A DNA stretch of 64,000 nt from Pigmentibacter ruber (GCF_009792895.1 NZ_WSSC01000001.1:124001-188000), one strand, 5' to 3'. Counted from the first letter of the stretch, positions 8,482 through 17,685 are shown. Notes: a model not told the origin generated them from the sequence alone. Translations and numbers: made by a program.

Positions 8482-8530
8482 TCAATTCGAATAATGGGAC
8501 CCGGTAAATCTAGAGGTTTACGTCCGGTTC
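8266..8530 (+). mobile_element. 3' remnant of a group II intron
   Basis: The 3' part of an intron-encoded protein (8266-8481) is followed at 8498-8530 by a domain V-like hairpin ending GTCCGGTTC. The 5' part of the intron is gone and the piece starts directly after the IS1 element. The expected AGC catalytic triad at the start of domain V reads ACC here, so splicing is unlikely. Confidence 0.7.
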
Positions 8531-8740
8531 TGCGAAGGGGGTGGAGGTGAAATTCTTCTGCTCAACTCATCCACTTTAAGCATTATATAATTAAAAAATT
8601 ACTTACTTTATTTTTAATTTGTAAGGTTGATTTTATATAATTCAATTTTCCTTTATAAATACTATTCTCTATTTCAGTTATTTAAATTCAAATCTAGATT
8701 AATTTTTATTTTAAATATTTTTAAAAAATTACATTTAATT

Positions 8741-9394
8741 TTATCGAAATGCTAGTGCCTTAGCTAATTTAACGTAATCAGGATCTGTTTTCCAAAAAAT
8801 GGTTTCTCCATGAGCTGCGGTTGAATTGAATATATAATCGTGCCTTCCAATTTCCGTTTTTTTTTCTTCCTCCTTTTTTGTTTTTTTATTTATCTTTATA
8901 TGTGTCACATATCTGATATATCCCTTAGGAGTCTCTTTTATTTTATAAATATTATGAGAAGGATCAGTAAATTTAATACCTACTTTTACTTTTGGATGAG
9001 ATTTATATTTTGAAAATATATCTTTACCATCCCACCAAAAAGCACCATTTGAATAATCAATACCTGTACAATTTATGGCATTATTTGCAGCTTCAAGAAC
9101 TTTAGAGAATATTGGGTCAGAAATTATCTTATCGTCCGAAGTTTCCTGGAAAAGATTAAAGCGAACATTTTTTCCATTTGTTGCAAAGGCATATTTCTTA
9201 TCTTCTTCAAATAATTGAATTATAGTTAAGGGTTTTTTATTTTTTGCAACTAAATACTTATTCCAAGCACGAAGCCTATTCATTACTGCATAAGCTATTC
9301 CTGTAATTTCTTTAATATTATAATTTACTCCAGCTTCGCCATATGCAACGGCAGCTAAATATTTTGTTTGTTTATCAATTTTAGATTCTGTCAT
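8741..9394 (-). CDS. SleB-like cell-wall hydrolase, probable T6SS effector
   Basis: The protein has 217 residues and no signal peptide. It starts with KYLAAVAYGEAG, where Glu20 fits the catalytic Glu of the SleB/CwlJ hydrolase fold (YAEARGE in others), then ITGIAYAVMNRLRA, the usual next helix. Later GAFWWDG and a C-terminal AAHGETIFWK fit a lysozyme-like or transglycosylase effector. It follows PAAR by one base, the classic position of a T6SS cargo effector, and its lack of a signal agrees with delivery by the T6SS. The reaction would be cleavage of peptidoglycan glycan strands in a target periplasm (inferred). No immunity gene follows it. Family call good; effector role inferred from position. 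Confidence 0.7.
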   Translation of the reverse strand: MTESKIDKQTKYLAAVAYGEAGVNYNIKEITGIAYAVMNRLRAWNKYLVAKNKKPLTIIQLFEEDKKYAFATNGKNVRFNLFQETSDDKIISDPIFSKVLEAANNAINCTGIDYSNGAFWWDGKDIFSKYKSHPKVKVGIKFTDPSHNIYKIKETPKGYIRYVTHIKINKKTKKEEEKKTEIGRHDYIFNSTAAHGETIFWKTDPDYVKLAKALAFR

Positions 9395-9395
9395 T

Positions 9396-10070
9396 TTACT
9401 TTATCCAATATCTGAATTTTTTAAATTCTTTTTTCGATTTAATCGTTTTTCCATCTTTCATTTCTTGAACCGGCATTCCATCCAGTTTGTAGCAAATATT
9501 TTCAACAGGTTTATTAGTATCCGCATAAACTACTTCACAATAATAAAAATGCTCATATTCATCATCGTCGGTTCCATTTTCTGAACTATCTTTATTTTTT
9601 TCATTGTTTTTTTCTTTACCTGCATCTTTATTACTTGAATTAAATGCGCCTAAAGCTGCTGCGATGTTGCTACTAAATACTTTTTCTTCGTTACTTTCAT
9701 TTGCTTCATTTTTGTTACTATCTTCCTTTTCGTTATCTGTAGTTTCGTCATCTTTCTTATTGTCACCTTCAGAGGAAACCGAATCAGGTTTTGCCATACC
9801 AACAAATACTTTGTTTAAAGCTTGTTTCGCAACAAGGGTACAACCGCAAGAAGCTTTACAGCCATCATAAGCAATTGCTTTTCCAAATATTGTTGTATAA
9901 ACAAGACCTTCCACTATGGTCCCAGACCAATGAAGAGGGATGGGGCAAAAAGTACTATCTCCAATTGTTGCGATTGGAATTCCTTCTGCTGTTATAAATG
10001 TCTGTGAAGTACTAACGACACTTCCGCCGCTTGAAAGCGGATCGCCTAACACAATGACCGATTTTTTCAT
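9396..10070 (-). CDS. PAAR spike-tip protein with acidic linker
   Basis: The start is taken at ATG 10070 (MKKSVIVLGDPL); a TTG at 10085 is the alternative. Residues about 1-95 form a PAAR/DUF4150 domain: VLGDPLSSGGSVV, then ITAEGIPIATIGDSTFCP, a second TIVEG turn and a CKASCGCTLV end with clustered cysteines that could hold zinc. An Asp/Glu/Lys/Asn-rich linker (about 105-175) leads to a small C-terminal segment (YYCEVVYADTNKPVENICY...) that resembles the beta strands of bacterial Ig-like or carrier domains. PAAR sharpens the VgrG spike and carries cargo. It lies between vgrG and the putative hydrolase, so it probably links the two. Confidence 0.85.
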   Translation of the reverse strand: MKKSVIVLGDPLSSGGSVVSTSQTFITAEGIPIATIGDSTFCPIPLHWSGTIVEGLVYTTIFGKAIAYDGCKASCGCTLVAKQALNKVFVGMAKPDSVSSEGDNKKDDETTDNEKEDSNKNEANESNEEKVFSSNIAAALGAFNSSNKDAGKEKNNEKNKDSSENGTDDDEYEHFYYCEVVYADTNKPVENICYKLDGMPVQEMKDGKTIKSKKEFKKFRYWIK

Positions 10071-10099
10071 AATATTTATATCCAAAAAATTTATTAATA

Positions 10100-12226
10100 T
10101 TATTTAATTTCTAATTCACCCATTTTGCCTTTTAAAGTAATTTTACTTCCTGTAACAGAAATATTTCCGCTTTTGTCTAGTTTAATTACACTTGAACCAA
10201 CTTTAATAGTAATTTCATCACCTGCTTTTATGTTTATATTTTTATCCGTTGTTATTTGAATATCTTCGACAGCTTGTAGTGAAAAGTTTTTTTGCGTACT
10301 TAATTCCATATGTTCTTTGGATTCATGCAGCATATTTTTTTCTGTCTTAAATTCAATTTGTTCTTTTGCTTTTAAATTATAATATTTCTCAGTCAAGACC
10401 TCCATATGTTCCTTAGCATCATGGAGCATATTTTTATCAGCTTTAAATTCCATTTGTTCTTTGGATTTAGAAAGCATGTTTTTAGCGGTGATCATTTCCA
10501 TTTTCCATTTGGATTGGGTCAGGTGATCACCAAAGGAACGGATTTTCATGTGTTGAGCGGCAGCTAAATTAACAGTAGAAGTTTGATGATCCATTTCAAA
10601 GAAATTGTTCTTTTTATTTTTTGAAGGTTGGTCATAGATAGCAAAGACATGTTTTTTCTTTTTAATATCGATAGGAGCAGGTCTTTTATGGTTATAAACG
10701 CCCCCAATGACGATAGGGAGGTCAGGGTCACCATCTTCAAATACAAGTAAAACTTCTTCAATACCGCGAGGAATAGCAAAGACCCCATATTTGTTATTAG
10801 CCCAAGGGGACATGTAACGCGCATAGAGAAATTTAGATTTATCGGTAAAGTTATCATATTGCCAGGGAAGAAGTATTTTAATAAAGTAGTCTTCATCTAT
10901 ATTTAATTCTTTTTCTTCACCAAAAACTTTTGCGGTGATAGTGCCATCAATGTAATTTCGATTGTAGATAAATTTAGATTTATAAGTAACTTTTTTCGGG
11001 TGCATAGAAATAGAATTAGAGAATTCAAAATCAGAGCTACCAATAAATTGGAGATGAAAAGTAAAGCTATTGACACAGTAAGAGTTAATCTGATGAACAG
11101 AGCCAGACACAGGCCTTTTGTCAAAAGAACTGTAATTAGCTGTAATTAAAGATCCTAAGTAAATGGTGAGGTTGTTTGTTTCGCCATAAGCCAATTTATG
11201 GAGAGAGTTTTCTTTTTTATTCATTTCTTCGGATTTTGCATCGACGAAAGCAGCAAGAGCACCTTTGTCTTTGTATTTTTTTAGACCATCAAAGCCAGAA
11301 ATTTTTTTTCCTTTTAAGAGATATTCTTCGGTAGATTTTGTTTTTGCTTCATTAAAAAGAATTTTTCCGTAATTTCGATGATCATGATCGAAAGCTTTGA
11401 TAGAAATAGGAGCGCCAGAGTTTTCAAAAGAAATTTGGGAAATGCGATCGTTTTGAAATTGAATAAAGTCCTTTAAAGGGTTTGTTTCAGACTGTTGCAA
11501 AGCATCAGCTTTGTCCTCAATATTTAAGCTAATTTTTCTTGCTTTAGGGTTATCAATAAAAGTTTCAAGGAGTTTAATGTCATCAAAGATGATCATTTCA
11601 TGTTCTTTATTTTTGTGTTTAAAAATAAAATTCCAGTCTTCTTCATCAATTAAGCGTAAAATAAAATCCCAGTCTGTTTCTCCATTTTGGACACAGTTCA
11701 GTCTTTTTGTATTTCTTGGTTTTTGTAATTTAAATTTTGGGACATATTCAGTAAAAGACATAGCTTTAAAGTCTTTGAAAACATCTTTAATAATATCTTC
11801 AACTTTTTTATCAATATAAACTCTATAAGAGTCTATTTTTGACATAAAATAAGGCAAAGGAAATGCAGTAAATGAAATTCTTTTGCTATTAGAATAGGAC
11901 ATGTCATCAACAGAAACCTGATCAATGAAGGCAGAAAACTCTCTAATTGGTATTCCTAAAGAATTATAAATTTGGATATGGACTTTAAAAAAATAAAAAA
12001 AATGTGAAATTTTGTCTGTATCTAGTTTTAGTTTTTTATTTAATTCTTTTAATTGAGCTATAGTTAAGTTTACATAAAAGGTCATATAAGAAAGACGACT
12101 AATAGTTTCATGCATCGAAAAATCACATAGTCCCATTTCTAAAATCTTACTTTCTCTTTTATAAAAAGAAGCTTTTAATGTATAACCAGAAGAGTTTTTA
12201 TTAATTGAATAAATGTCAAGTTTCAA
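10100..12226 (-). CDS. vgrG: VgrG spike protein (TssI)
   Basis: The protein has 708 residues and a TTG start at 12226, with AAGGAAC nine bases upstream. The N-terminal gp27-like part includes CVQNGETDWDFILRLIDEED. The gp5 OB-like part has LPWQYDNFTDKSKFLYARY and ending motifs VFEDGDPDLPIVIGGVYN. The C-terminal needle contains six exact 16-residue repeats (about residues 581-676; for example EKNMLHESKEHMELST), as expected for a trimeric beta-helix. No extra effector domain follows, so cargo is likely carried by PAAR. The gene is in the minus-strand T6SS operon four bases after the second tssF. Confidence 0.93.
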   Translation of the reverse strand: MKLDIYSINKNSSGYTLKASFYKRESKILEMGLCDFSMHETISRLSYMTFYVNLTIAQLKELNKKLKLDTDKISHFFYFFKVHIQIYNSLGIPIREFSAFIDQVSVDDMSYSNSKRISFTAFPLPYFMSKIDSYRVYIDKKVEDIIKDVFKDFKAMSFTEYVPKFKLQKPRNTKRLNCVQNGETDWDFILRLIDEEDWNFIFKHKNKEHEMIIFDDIKLLETFIDNPKARKISLNIEDKADALQQSETNPLKDFIQFQNDRISQISFENSGAPISIKAFDHDHRNYGKILFNEAKTKSTEEYLLKGKKISGFDGLKKYKDKGALAAFVDAKSEEMNKKENSLHKLAYGETNNLTIYLGSLITANYSSFDKRPVSGSVHQINSYCVNSFTFHLQFIGSSDFEFSNSISMHPKKVTYKSKFIYNRNYIDGTITAKVFGEEKELNIDEDYFIKILLPWQYDNFTDKSKFLYARYMSPWANNKYGVFAIPRGIEEVLLVFEDGDPDLPIVIGGVYNHKRPAPIDIKKKKHVFAIYDQPSKNKKNNFFEMDHQTSTVNLAAAQHMKIRSFGDHLTQSKWKMEMITAKNMLSKSKEQMEFKADKNMLHDAKEHMEVLTEKYYNLKAKEQIEFKTEKNMLHESKEHMELSTQKNFSLQAVEDIQITTDKNINIKAGDEITIKVGSSVIKLDKSGNISVTGSKITLKGKMGELEIK

Positions 12227-12229
12227 AAT

Positions 12230-13846
12230 TTAGTTCCTTATTTGAGAGTTAATTATGCAGATGAAATCTTTTTCAAGAATGTAGTTAAGGAAAAATTCAA
12301 GAAATTGAGTCAGAAAGATATTTTTTTCACTAGATTTTAATGAAATTAAATATTCTGAATAGTAATTTTGGGGATAAGACTTTGAACAAACATAAATTTC
12401 TTTTTTTAGAATATTTATATCTTTAATGAAATCAAAAATAATTTCTTTATCTTTGAAATAAAATTTTTCAATTTTTATAAAATAATCCAATAAATATTCC
12501 AACCCATGAATTTTTTTTGGCAAAAATATATTTGCATTATACATAAAGTTAAATAGTTTTGAATCACACAACAATTCAGAATAAAAGATATGATTGCTAT
12601 CACAATTTAATATTTTTCCAAATGAAAAACCTAATTTTCCACCAATATTTATATCTATATTTTGAAGAGTATTATAGTCAGAAAAAATATTTGTTGCTAA
12701 ACCTTTCATTTTAATTCTATATTCTTTTTTTAATTTTTCTTTATTAACTAAAATTTTGTGAATAATATTGAATGGAATATCGTATTCAAAATATAAACTG
12801 CTCAGCATTGAAATATGCTTTTCGTTTAAAACTTCATTATCTTTAATATTATCATAAATTTTCATGTCTGTGATACAAAGAATACCTTGTTCTTTTAAAG
12901 ATGCTACTTCAATTTCTGAAGGACTATCCACTGAAATAAAACTCCAAGGAATTTCTGTTTCATAAATATTATGAACAATAAAACAGTTGGTTTTTATGAA
13001 ATCTTTTTCATGCTTAAATAATTCATATGCAGAAGGATTAATTGGTATTTTTAATTCAAAATCACTGGTTATTAATGGGGCTGAAGCAAGGTTAATTTCT
13101 ATAAAAAATAAATTTTTTAAATTGTTGAGTATATTTTTAATTTTAAATAATTTATTTTTATCAAATAAATTGAAAGGATCTTTATTACTATCGAAACAGA
13201 AATTTAAATTATTCCTTTCAATTTCAAAAATTGTCGAATTATAAGTTAATAATAAGTTTTTTTTATCAGAAAATATAAAATCAAATAATGAAAGTATAAA
13301 TTTTTTATTACTATGATTAAAATAAAGTCTAATTTTTGAGTTAAATAATTCAATATTTTCATCTTCAGTAATCGGAGAAAAAATTAACGAAAGAAAAGCT
13401 GAGTGTTCTCCAGGAATAAAAAAACTTTTATCAATTTTAAATGGTATTATATTGTCTGTTTTTTTTAAATTAAATTCATAATTAATGTCATTAATATTTA
13501 TATCGCAAGGTATAACTTCATTTTCTGAAATATATTTATAAATATCAGAAAATTCATCAAAATTTTGATATTCTATGATATAAGTAGGTATTTCTGGAAG
13601 AAACCATTCTGGAAAAATTGGTTCCATAAATTTTTTAATTTCATTTGCTATAACGCCTTGCATTTTTGCATTGCTTAGAGTCATAAATAAAGAGCATGAT
13701 TCTACTAATTTTTCAGTTTCATTATCTAATATACCGTTATGAGATAAGCTAAAATGTGGTTTTAGTTCACTATAATCATTTGTTAATAAATTTAATTCAT
13801 TTTTAAAAGTATACATTTGTTTTGCTAAGAATTTTTCAAAATCCAC
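12230..13846 (-). CDS. tssF: TssF baseplate protein, second copy
   Basis: The protein has 538 residues and a GTG start at 13846 with GGAG upstream. The N-terminus follows the TssF pattern: an aromatic helix (FEKFLAKQMYTFKNEL), then DNETEKLVESCSLFMTLSNAKM, an IFPEWFLPEIPTYIIEY strand, and near residue 270 the IPINPSAYELF and TNCFIVHNIYET region that corresponds to the conserved part around the TssF middle domain. The C-terminus (NIFLTQFLEFFLNYI) matches the final TssF helix. It resembles the tssF at 14498-16120 in layout but is clearly diverged. It would sit in the TssK-F-G-E baseplate wedge. Most T6SS loci have one tssF. Confidence 0.7.
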   Translation of the reverse strand: MDFEKFLAKQMYTFKNELNLLTNDYSELKPHFSLSHNGILDNETEKLVESCSLFMTLSNAKMQGVIANEIKKFMEPIFPEWFLPEIPTYIIEYQNFDEFSDIYKYISENEVIPCDININDINYEFNLKKTDNIIPFKIDKSFFIPGEHSAFLSLIFSPITEDENIELFNSKIRLYFNHSNKKFILSLFDFIFSDKKNLLLTYNSTIFEIERNNLNFCFDSNKDPFNLFDKNKLFKIKNILNNLKNLFFIEINLASAPLITSDFELKIPINPSAYELFKHEKDFIKTNCFIVHNIYETEIPWSFISVDSPSEIEVASLKEQGILCITDMKIYDNIKDNEVLNEKHISMLSSLYFEYDIPFNIIHKILVNKEKLKKEYRIKMKGLATNIFSDYNTLQNIDINIGGKLGFSFGKILNCDSNHIFYSELLCDSKLFNFMYNANIFLPKKIHGLEYLLDYFIKIEKFYFKDKEIIFDFIKDINILKKEIYVCSKSYPQNYYSEYLISLKSSEKNIFLTQFLEFFLNYILEKDFICIINSQIRN

Positions 13847-13849
13847 TGC

Positions 13850-14494
13850 TTACTCTCCGAAATATTTATTAATATCTTCTTTTTCCATATTTGAAATTTT
13901 AGTTATTTCATTATCAAATACTGTTATTACATAGAATAGAAAAATATTTTTTTCTGATTTTATTAAACCACAACAAATTTTGTGTTTCTTTATTAATAAT
14001 TCAATAGCGTTTATGTATTTTGAATGTATTTTAATGTATACATTGCAACTAATTCCATAAATAGTATGTTTTTTAGAGATAAAAGTACTAGAAGATGTTC
14101 TGTTTATTTTATTGTTTTTTATATTAATTAAAAATGGAACTCTATCATCAAATTTTATATCTTCGTACGGATTAATATATTTTTTGAAATATTCGATGAA
14201 ATAATAACTTATATGTTGCTTATTTAGTAGTTTTGTTTTATCTTTATCAAAATTAAGAAATTCGTTGTCTAAAAGAGAGTTATTATATTTTTCTAAATCA
14301 GATAGATTTTTTAAATATATTATTACAAATTTAGAAATAATTTCTTTTTGTCTATCATTTAAATCTTTGAATTTATCATAATAAATTTCTGGAAAAACAA
14401 CTTTGAAGCTAGCAGCAATATTTTTATTTGGGTCAGGGTAATACATAATAGAATGACTTAGCATTCTTTCAAATTCTTTAATAATATTGTACAT
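13850..14494 (-). CDS. TssG-like baseplate protein (short, tentative)
   Basis: The protein has 214 residues and no recognised strong motif; TssG is usually about 300-340. Its place between the two tssF genes, three bases from each, is where tssG lies in most clusters. The C-terminal half has a TssG-like order: a segment of short strands (KKHTIYGISCNVYIKI), a helix with KYINAIELLIKKH, a final strand and a closing small-Gly end (NKYFGE). The N-terminal half lacks the usual VRFRQ-type strand. No other TssG candidate exists in the locus. Call rests mainly on context. Confidence 0.45.
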   Translation of the reverse strand: MYNIIKEFERMLSHSIMYYPDPNKNIAASFKVVFPEIYYDKFKDLNDRQKEIISKFVIIYLKNLSDLEKYNNSLLDNEFLNFDKDKTKLLNKQHISYYFIEYFKKYINPYEDIKFDDRVPFLINIKNNKINRTSSSTFISKKHTIYGISCNVYIKIHSKYINAIELLIKKHKICCGLIKSEKNIFLFYVITVFDNEITKISNMEKEDINKYFGE

Positions 14495-14497
14495 ATA

Positions 14498-16120
14498 TCA
14501 CCAGTGAATATTTAAATTTATTTTAAAACCAATACCAGATATTTTATTAGTCAGTTCATTTATAAATTGGAAAAGTAATGTAATTCCGCCAAATTTAAAT
14601 TTTTGCTTATCTACAAAAATATCTACACTGTATTCATTTAAAAGCATTGTTTTATTGACAACAAAATTATACTTTAATGAGTTCATTTCATTCTGTATGT
14701 GAAATTGTTCCATTATTTTAGGAATAATTCCTTTATAATTTATTGATATTTCTGAAAATTTACTTAATATATTTAAAAAATTAATTATTGAAAAATTGCT
14801 TGAAATTAAAGCGTTGTTAAGTTTAAAAAGATTTTTATAGAAAACTTCATCATTAAAAAACTCAAAAAAGAAGGTTGTTTTTGTTGGGGTTGTGATATTT
14901 GAAAAAACTAAGCGCTTATTATTTTTTATGAAAAAATTAGAGTTTAGTTGTATAAAATGAGATTCTGTTAAGTTTGAAGTCTTAAAATATGGGACTAATA
15001 TAAGATCTTCAGGAAGTTCATTTTTTATTTTTAAGTAATAGATGATATCAAGTTTTTTTTCAAAGGTAATATATTTTTTTATTATTTCGTAGTCATCATT
15101 TATCTTTAAATCTATATTTTTGTGTTCCTTATTAAAAAATTCTAGGTGACTAAAATTTATAAGGTTTTTTTTAGAGGCTCTATCTAGAGTATAAAAACCT
15201 TTAGTCCCTTTTTTTAGCTTAAACGGGTCACCTTGTTTCTCTGTAGTGTTTTTAACTGCAAAACAATTTGCATGAACAAAATTTTTTACTTTTGTTAATT
15301 CTTTTGAAGACTCATTTATAGGAATAATTAATTCAATTTCATCGCCTTCTTTAAATGATATTTTTAAGTCTGAAGTATTAAAATCTATAAAAGTATAGTT
15401 ATTTATGTAATTTGCAAATTGAAATAAGTAGTATGATAAATTGCTATTTTTAAAGATTGATAAATCAAATTTAGTTTTAAATGAATAGTTTAAAACTTTT
15501 CTATTAAGAGGGATTTTATTACTTTTACATTTAAAAATGACATCGTCTTTTGTGATCAGTATTTCATCTAAGACTTTGTAAAAAGATGAAATTTTATAAC
15601 TTTCGAAATATAAGGATATTTTTGGCAACTCTTTTAAGTCTTGAAGTATTTTTATTTTTATATGAATGTTATTTTTATTGTTGAGTAATTCAAAAGTAGA
15701 TTCATATATTTCAATTGGTAAAATTTCTATAGGGATTGGATTATTAAAGATATTAGGATTCTTCCCTTTATTGTTGAAATAAAAATTACTTTTCTCTGGA
15801 ATTAGATTTAAACTATAAATATTATCTTTATTGATATTTGCTTGAAGAATAAGGGACGATGTTAATGGCTCAAACCATTCTTCAATGTATGTACTAAGGC
15901 TGTTATTTTTTCTATCAGTAAATCTATCAGTAAAATTTGTTTCTGCTTGTGAAAGCATATATCCTACACATTCTCGAAAACGATCTGTTTCTGGATCATT
16001 GATTATTTCATCTTCTGATCTAAATGCAGGAAATAAACCTGGATGTGTTTTTGAAATAGAATTTATATTTATATCAAAAAAGTGCAATAAATCTGATAAT
16101 TTTTTTTGATTTTTGTTCAT
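14498..16120 (-). CDS. tssF: TssF baseplate protein, first copy
   Basis: The protein has 540 residues (typical TssF about 580-620). The N-terminus carries the diagnostic TssF pattern: HPGLFPAF, then NDPETDRFRECVGYMLSQ, then helices up to YIEEWFEPLTSSLILQANI. The middle has DEIELIIPINESSKEL followed by VHANCFAVKNTTEKQGDPF, the TssF region that also contains the family's YTLDRA. The end (FKFGGITLLFQFINEL) matches the terminal TssF helix. In the baseplate two TssF bind one TssG per wedge. This gene and its paralogue at 12230-13846 flank the presumed tssG. The 64-bp gap to tssA is AT-rich. Confidence 0.75.
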   Translation of the reverse strand: MNKNQKKLSDLLHFFDININSISKTHPGLFPAFRSEDEIINDPETDRFRECVGYMLSQAETNFTDRFTDRKNNSLSTYIEEWFEPLTSSLILQANINKDNIYSLNLIPEKSNFYFNNKGKNPNIFNNPIPIEILPIEIYESTFELLNNKNNIHIKIKILQDLKELPKISLYFESYKISSFYKVLDEILITKDDVIFKCKSNKIPLNRKVLNYSFKTKFDLSIFKNSNLSYYLFQFANYINNYTFIDFNTSDLKISFKEGDEIELIIPINESSKELTKVKNFVHANCFAVKNTTEKQGDPFKLKKGTKGFYTLDRASKKNLINFSHLEFFNKEHKNIDLKINDDYEIIKKYITFEKKLDIIYYLKIKNELPEDLILVPYFKTSNLTESHFIQLNSNFFIKNNKRLVFSNITTPTKTTFFFEFFNDEVFYKNLFKLNNALISSNFSIINFLNILSKFSEISINYKGIIPKIMEQFHIQNEMNSLKYNFVVNKTMLLNEYSVDIFVDKQKFKFGGITLLFQFINELTNKISGIGFKINLNIHW

Positions 16121-16183
16121 GCAAGATCCAATTTAATTTAATAAGTCATAATAATTAAAAAAAGATAAAGTAACTTATTAAAA

Positions 16184-17287
16184 TTATTCAAAAAACTTTA
16201 TCAAAGAATGTTTACCGGCACTAATTTCATTTAGTTCATAAAGGACATCTGCAATACTTTGGGTACGATAATTTAATTGCTTTTGAATTAAATTAGGTAC
16301 TAAAGCTTGAGGATCTTGCTCAAGTAAAAAATGAACGGCTTTTTCAATGGCAAGATAAGCATCGGCTTGAGTTTTAAATTGAATTTGTCCAGCTTGAAAA
16401 GATATAACTGCTTCGTTATGAACGAGCGTAGCTTCACTGGCGGAATTTTCTTTGTTAACTTGTTTAATAATGTTTAAAGCAGGATCTTCTTTTGTAGTTT
16501 CTATAGTTAAAGGTAGAGCAGCTTGTTGGCTTGAAGTTGAGCTGTCTTCCGCAAGTTTAGCTGTCGCTAATTTGTCATAAGCACTTTGATAAAGTTTTAA
16601 AGCTTTTTTTAATACTTTTTCACAAGCAAGTAAGTCTATTTCATCATCATTTAATACATTAGAATATTCACAAATTTTATCAAGACTTTCAACTATGTTT
16701 TCAATTGTTTCTACATTTTTTGCTAAATATTCAGCTTTTTGTTTACTTAAACTAGTTTCTGTTTTCTGACTTAATTGTGCTAATTTTACTGAGTTTGATT
16801 CTTCAAAAAATTGATGCAGTGTTATTTTAGTATCATTATCTTCCGCTATGATAAAACTAGATAAGGATCGAAATAAACAGTTTTGCAGTAACTTAAATGG
16901 TTTTGCTCTTAATTCTAAAAAATCGGGATCAAGAGTTGGATACAATTCATTCCAATATTGTTCGCATAATCCTTGATATACTTTTAAACCATGAGCTACC
17001 CCATATAGGGAATCTGTTTTAAAAAGTGCCTCAATGTAAAATGTATTTACAATGAGATCTTTGGAAACACTTTTTAAAATATTTTCACACATATCAGCAA
17101 GAGTTTGATAGGTCGCTGATTTTCTTTTATATGACCATTCGTCTTTTGTTTGATTAACTTCATTTTGTTGTAATTCAATTCGCAAGTCACGTACTTCTAA
17201 AAATTTATCGGACGAGCTCATGTCAATTCCGCAAATGGAATTAGAATCAATTGGTTTAAAAAAATTCTCAATATTAATATCAAACAT
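16184..17287 (-). CDS. tssA: TssA, baseplate/sheath assembly protein
   Basis: The protein has 367 residues. The N-terminal ImpA_N domain is clear: NSICGIDMSSSDKFLEVRDL, KDLIVNTFYIEALFKTDSLYGVAHGLKVY, EQYWNELYPTLDPDFLELRAKPF. The middle is charged and helical. The C-terminal 100 residues (QADAYLAIEKAVHFLLEQ, NLIQKQLNYRTQSI) resemble the VasJ-type domain of the short TssA class. TssA helps assemble the baseplate and sheath tail. It lies six bases after tssE in the T6SS operon. Confidence 0.88.
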   Translation of the reverse strand: MFDINIENFFKPIDSNSICGIDMSSSDKFLEVRDLRIELQQNEVNQTKDEWSYKRKSATYQTLADMCENILKSVSKDLIVNTFYIEALFKTDSLYGVAHGLKVYQGLCEQYWNELYPTLDPDFLELRAKPFKLLQNCLFRSLSSFIIAEDNDTKITLHQFFEESNSVKLAQLSQKTETSLSKQKAEYLAKNVETIENIVESLDKICEYSNVLNDDEIDLLACEKVLKKALKLYQSAYDKLATAKLAEDSSTSSQQAALPLTIETTKEDPALNIIKQVNKENSASEATLVHNEAVISFQAGQIQFKTQADAYLAIEKAVHFLLEQDPQALVPNLIQKQLNYRTQSIADVLYELNEISAGKHSLIKFFE

Positions 17288-17292
17288 ATATT

Positions 17293-17685
17293 TTACTCGC
17301 AGTTAAATTTCCATACAGAAACATGTAAAAATAAATTAATTGTTGTATTTTGTGCATCAATACTTCCACTTACACTAATTTGTGCAACTCTTTTGTAACG
17401 TAAATAGTTTTGAAATTTTACTTCTAAATTTCGAAACCGTGGTTCAAAATAATTGAGCGCTTTTTGAATACAAAGACATAAATTTTCTTTGTCATTTTCA
17501 TTTGCTAATGTTAGGCGATTGATATTTGGTAAACCAAAGTTTGAAGAGTTAACTTCGTGCCGAGATAGAGAAATAAATTCGTCGACGGATAAAGTATTTC
17601 TAGTATTAAGAATATAATCAATATTATTTTTTACAGAAAATACAATATCTTTGAAAGAATGATTTTCTTCTACCAAACGCATCAT
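17293..17685 (-). CDS. tssE: TssE, gp25-like baseplate protein
   Basis: The protein has 130 residues. The gp25 features are present: SVKNNIDYILNTRN, then SSNFGLPNINRLTL, then IQKALNYFEPRF near the end, followed by VKFQNY. Start 17685 has AAAGGAG seven bases upstream; a second ATG follows directly. TssE is the wedge core that nucleates the TssB/C sheath. It lies between hcp and tssA. Confidence 0.9.
   Translation of the reverse strand: MMRLVEENHSFKDIVFSVKNNIDYILNTRNTLSVDEFISLSRHEVNSSNFGLPNINRLTLANENDKENLCLCIQKALNYFEPRFRNLEVKFQNYLRYKRVAQISVSGSIDAQNTTINLFLHVSVWKFNCE

Noticed and set aside
9604..10007. Several plus-strand frames opposite the PAAR gene
   Set aside because: They are shadows of a low-complexity linker, with no ribosome site and no protein-like composition.
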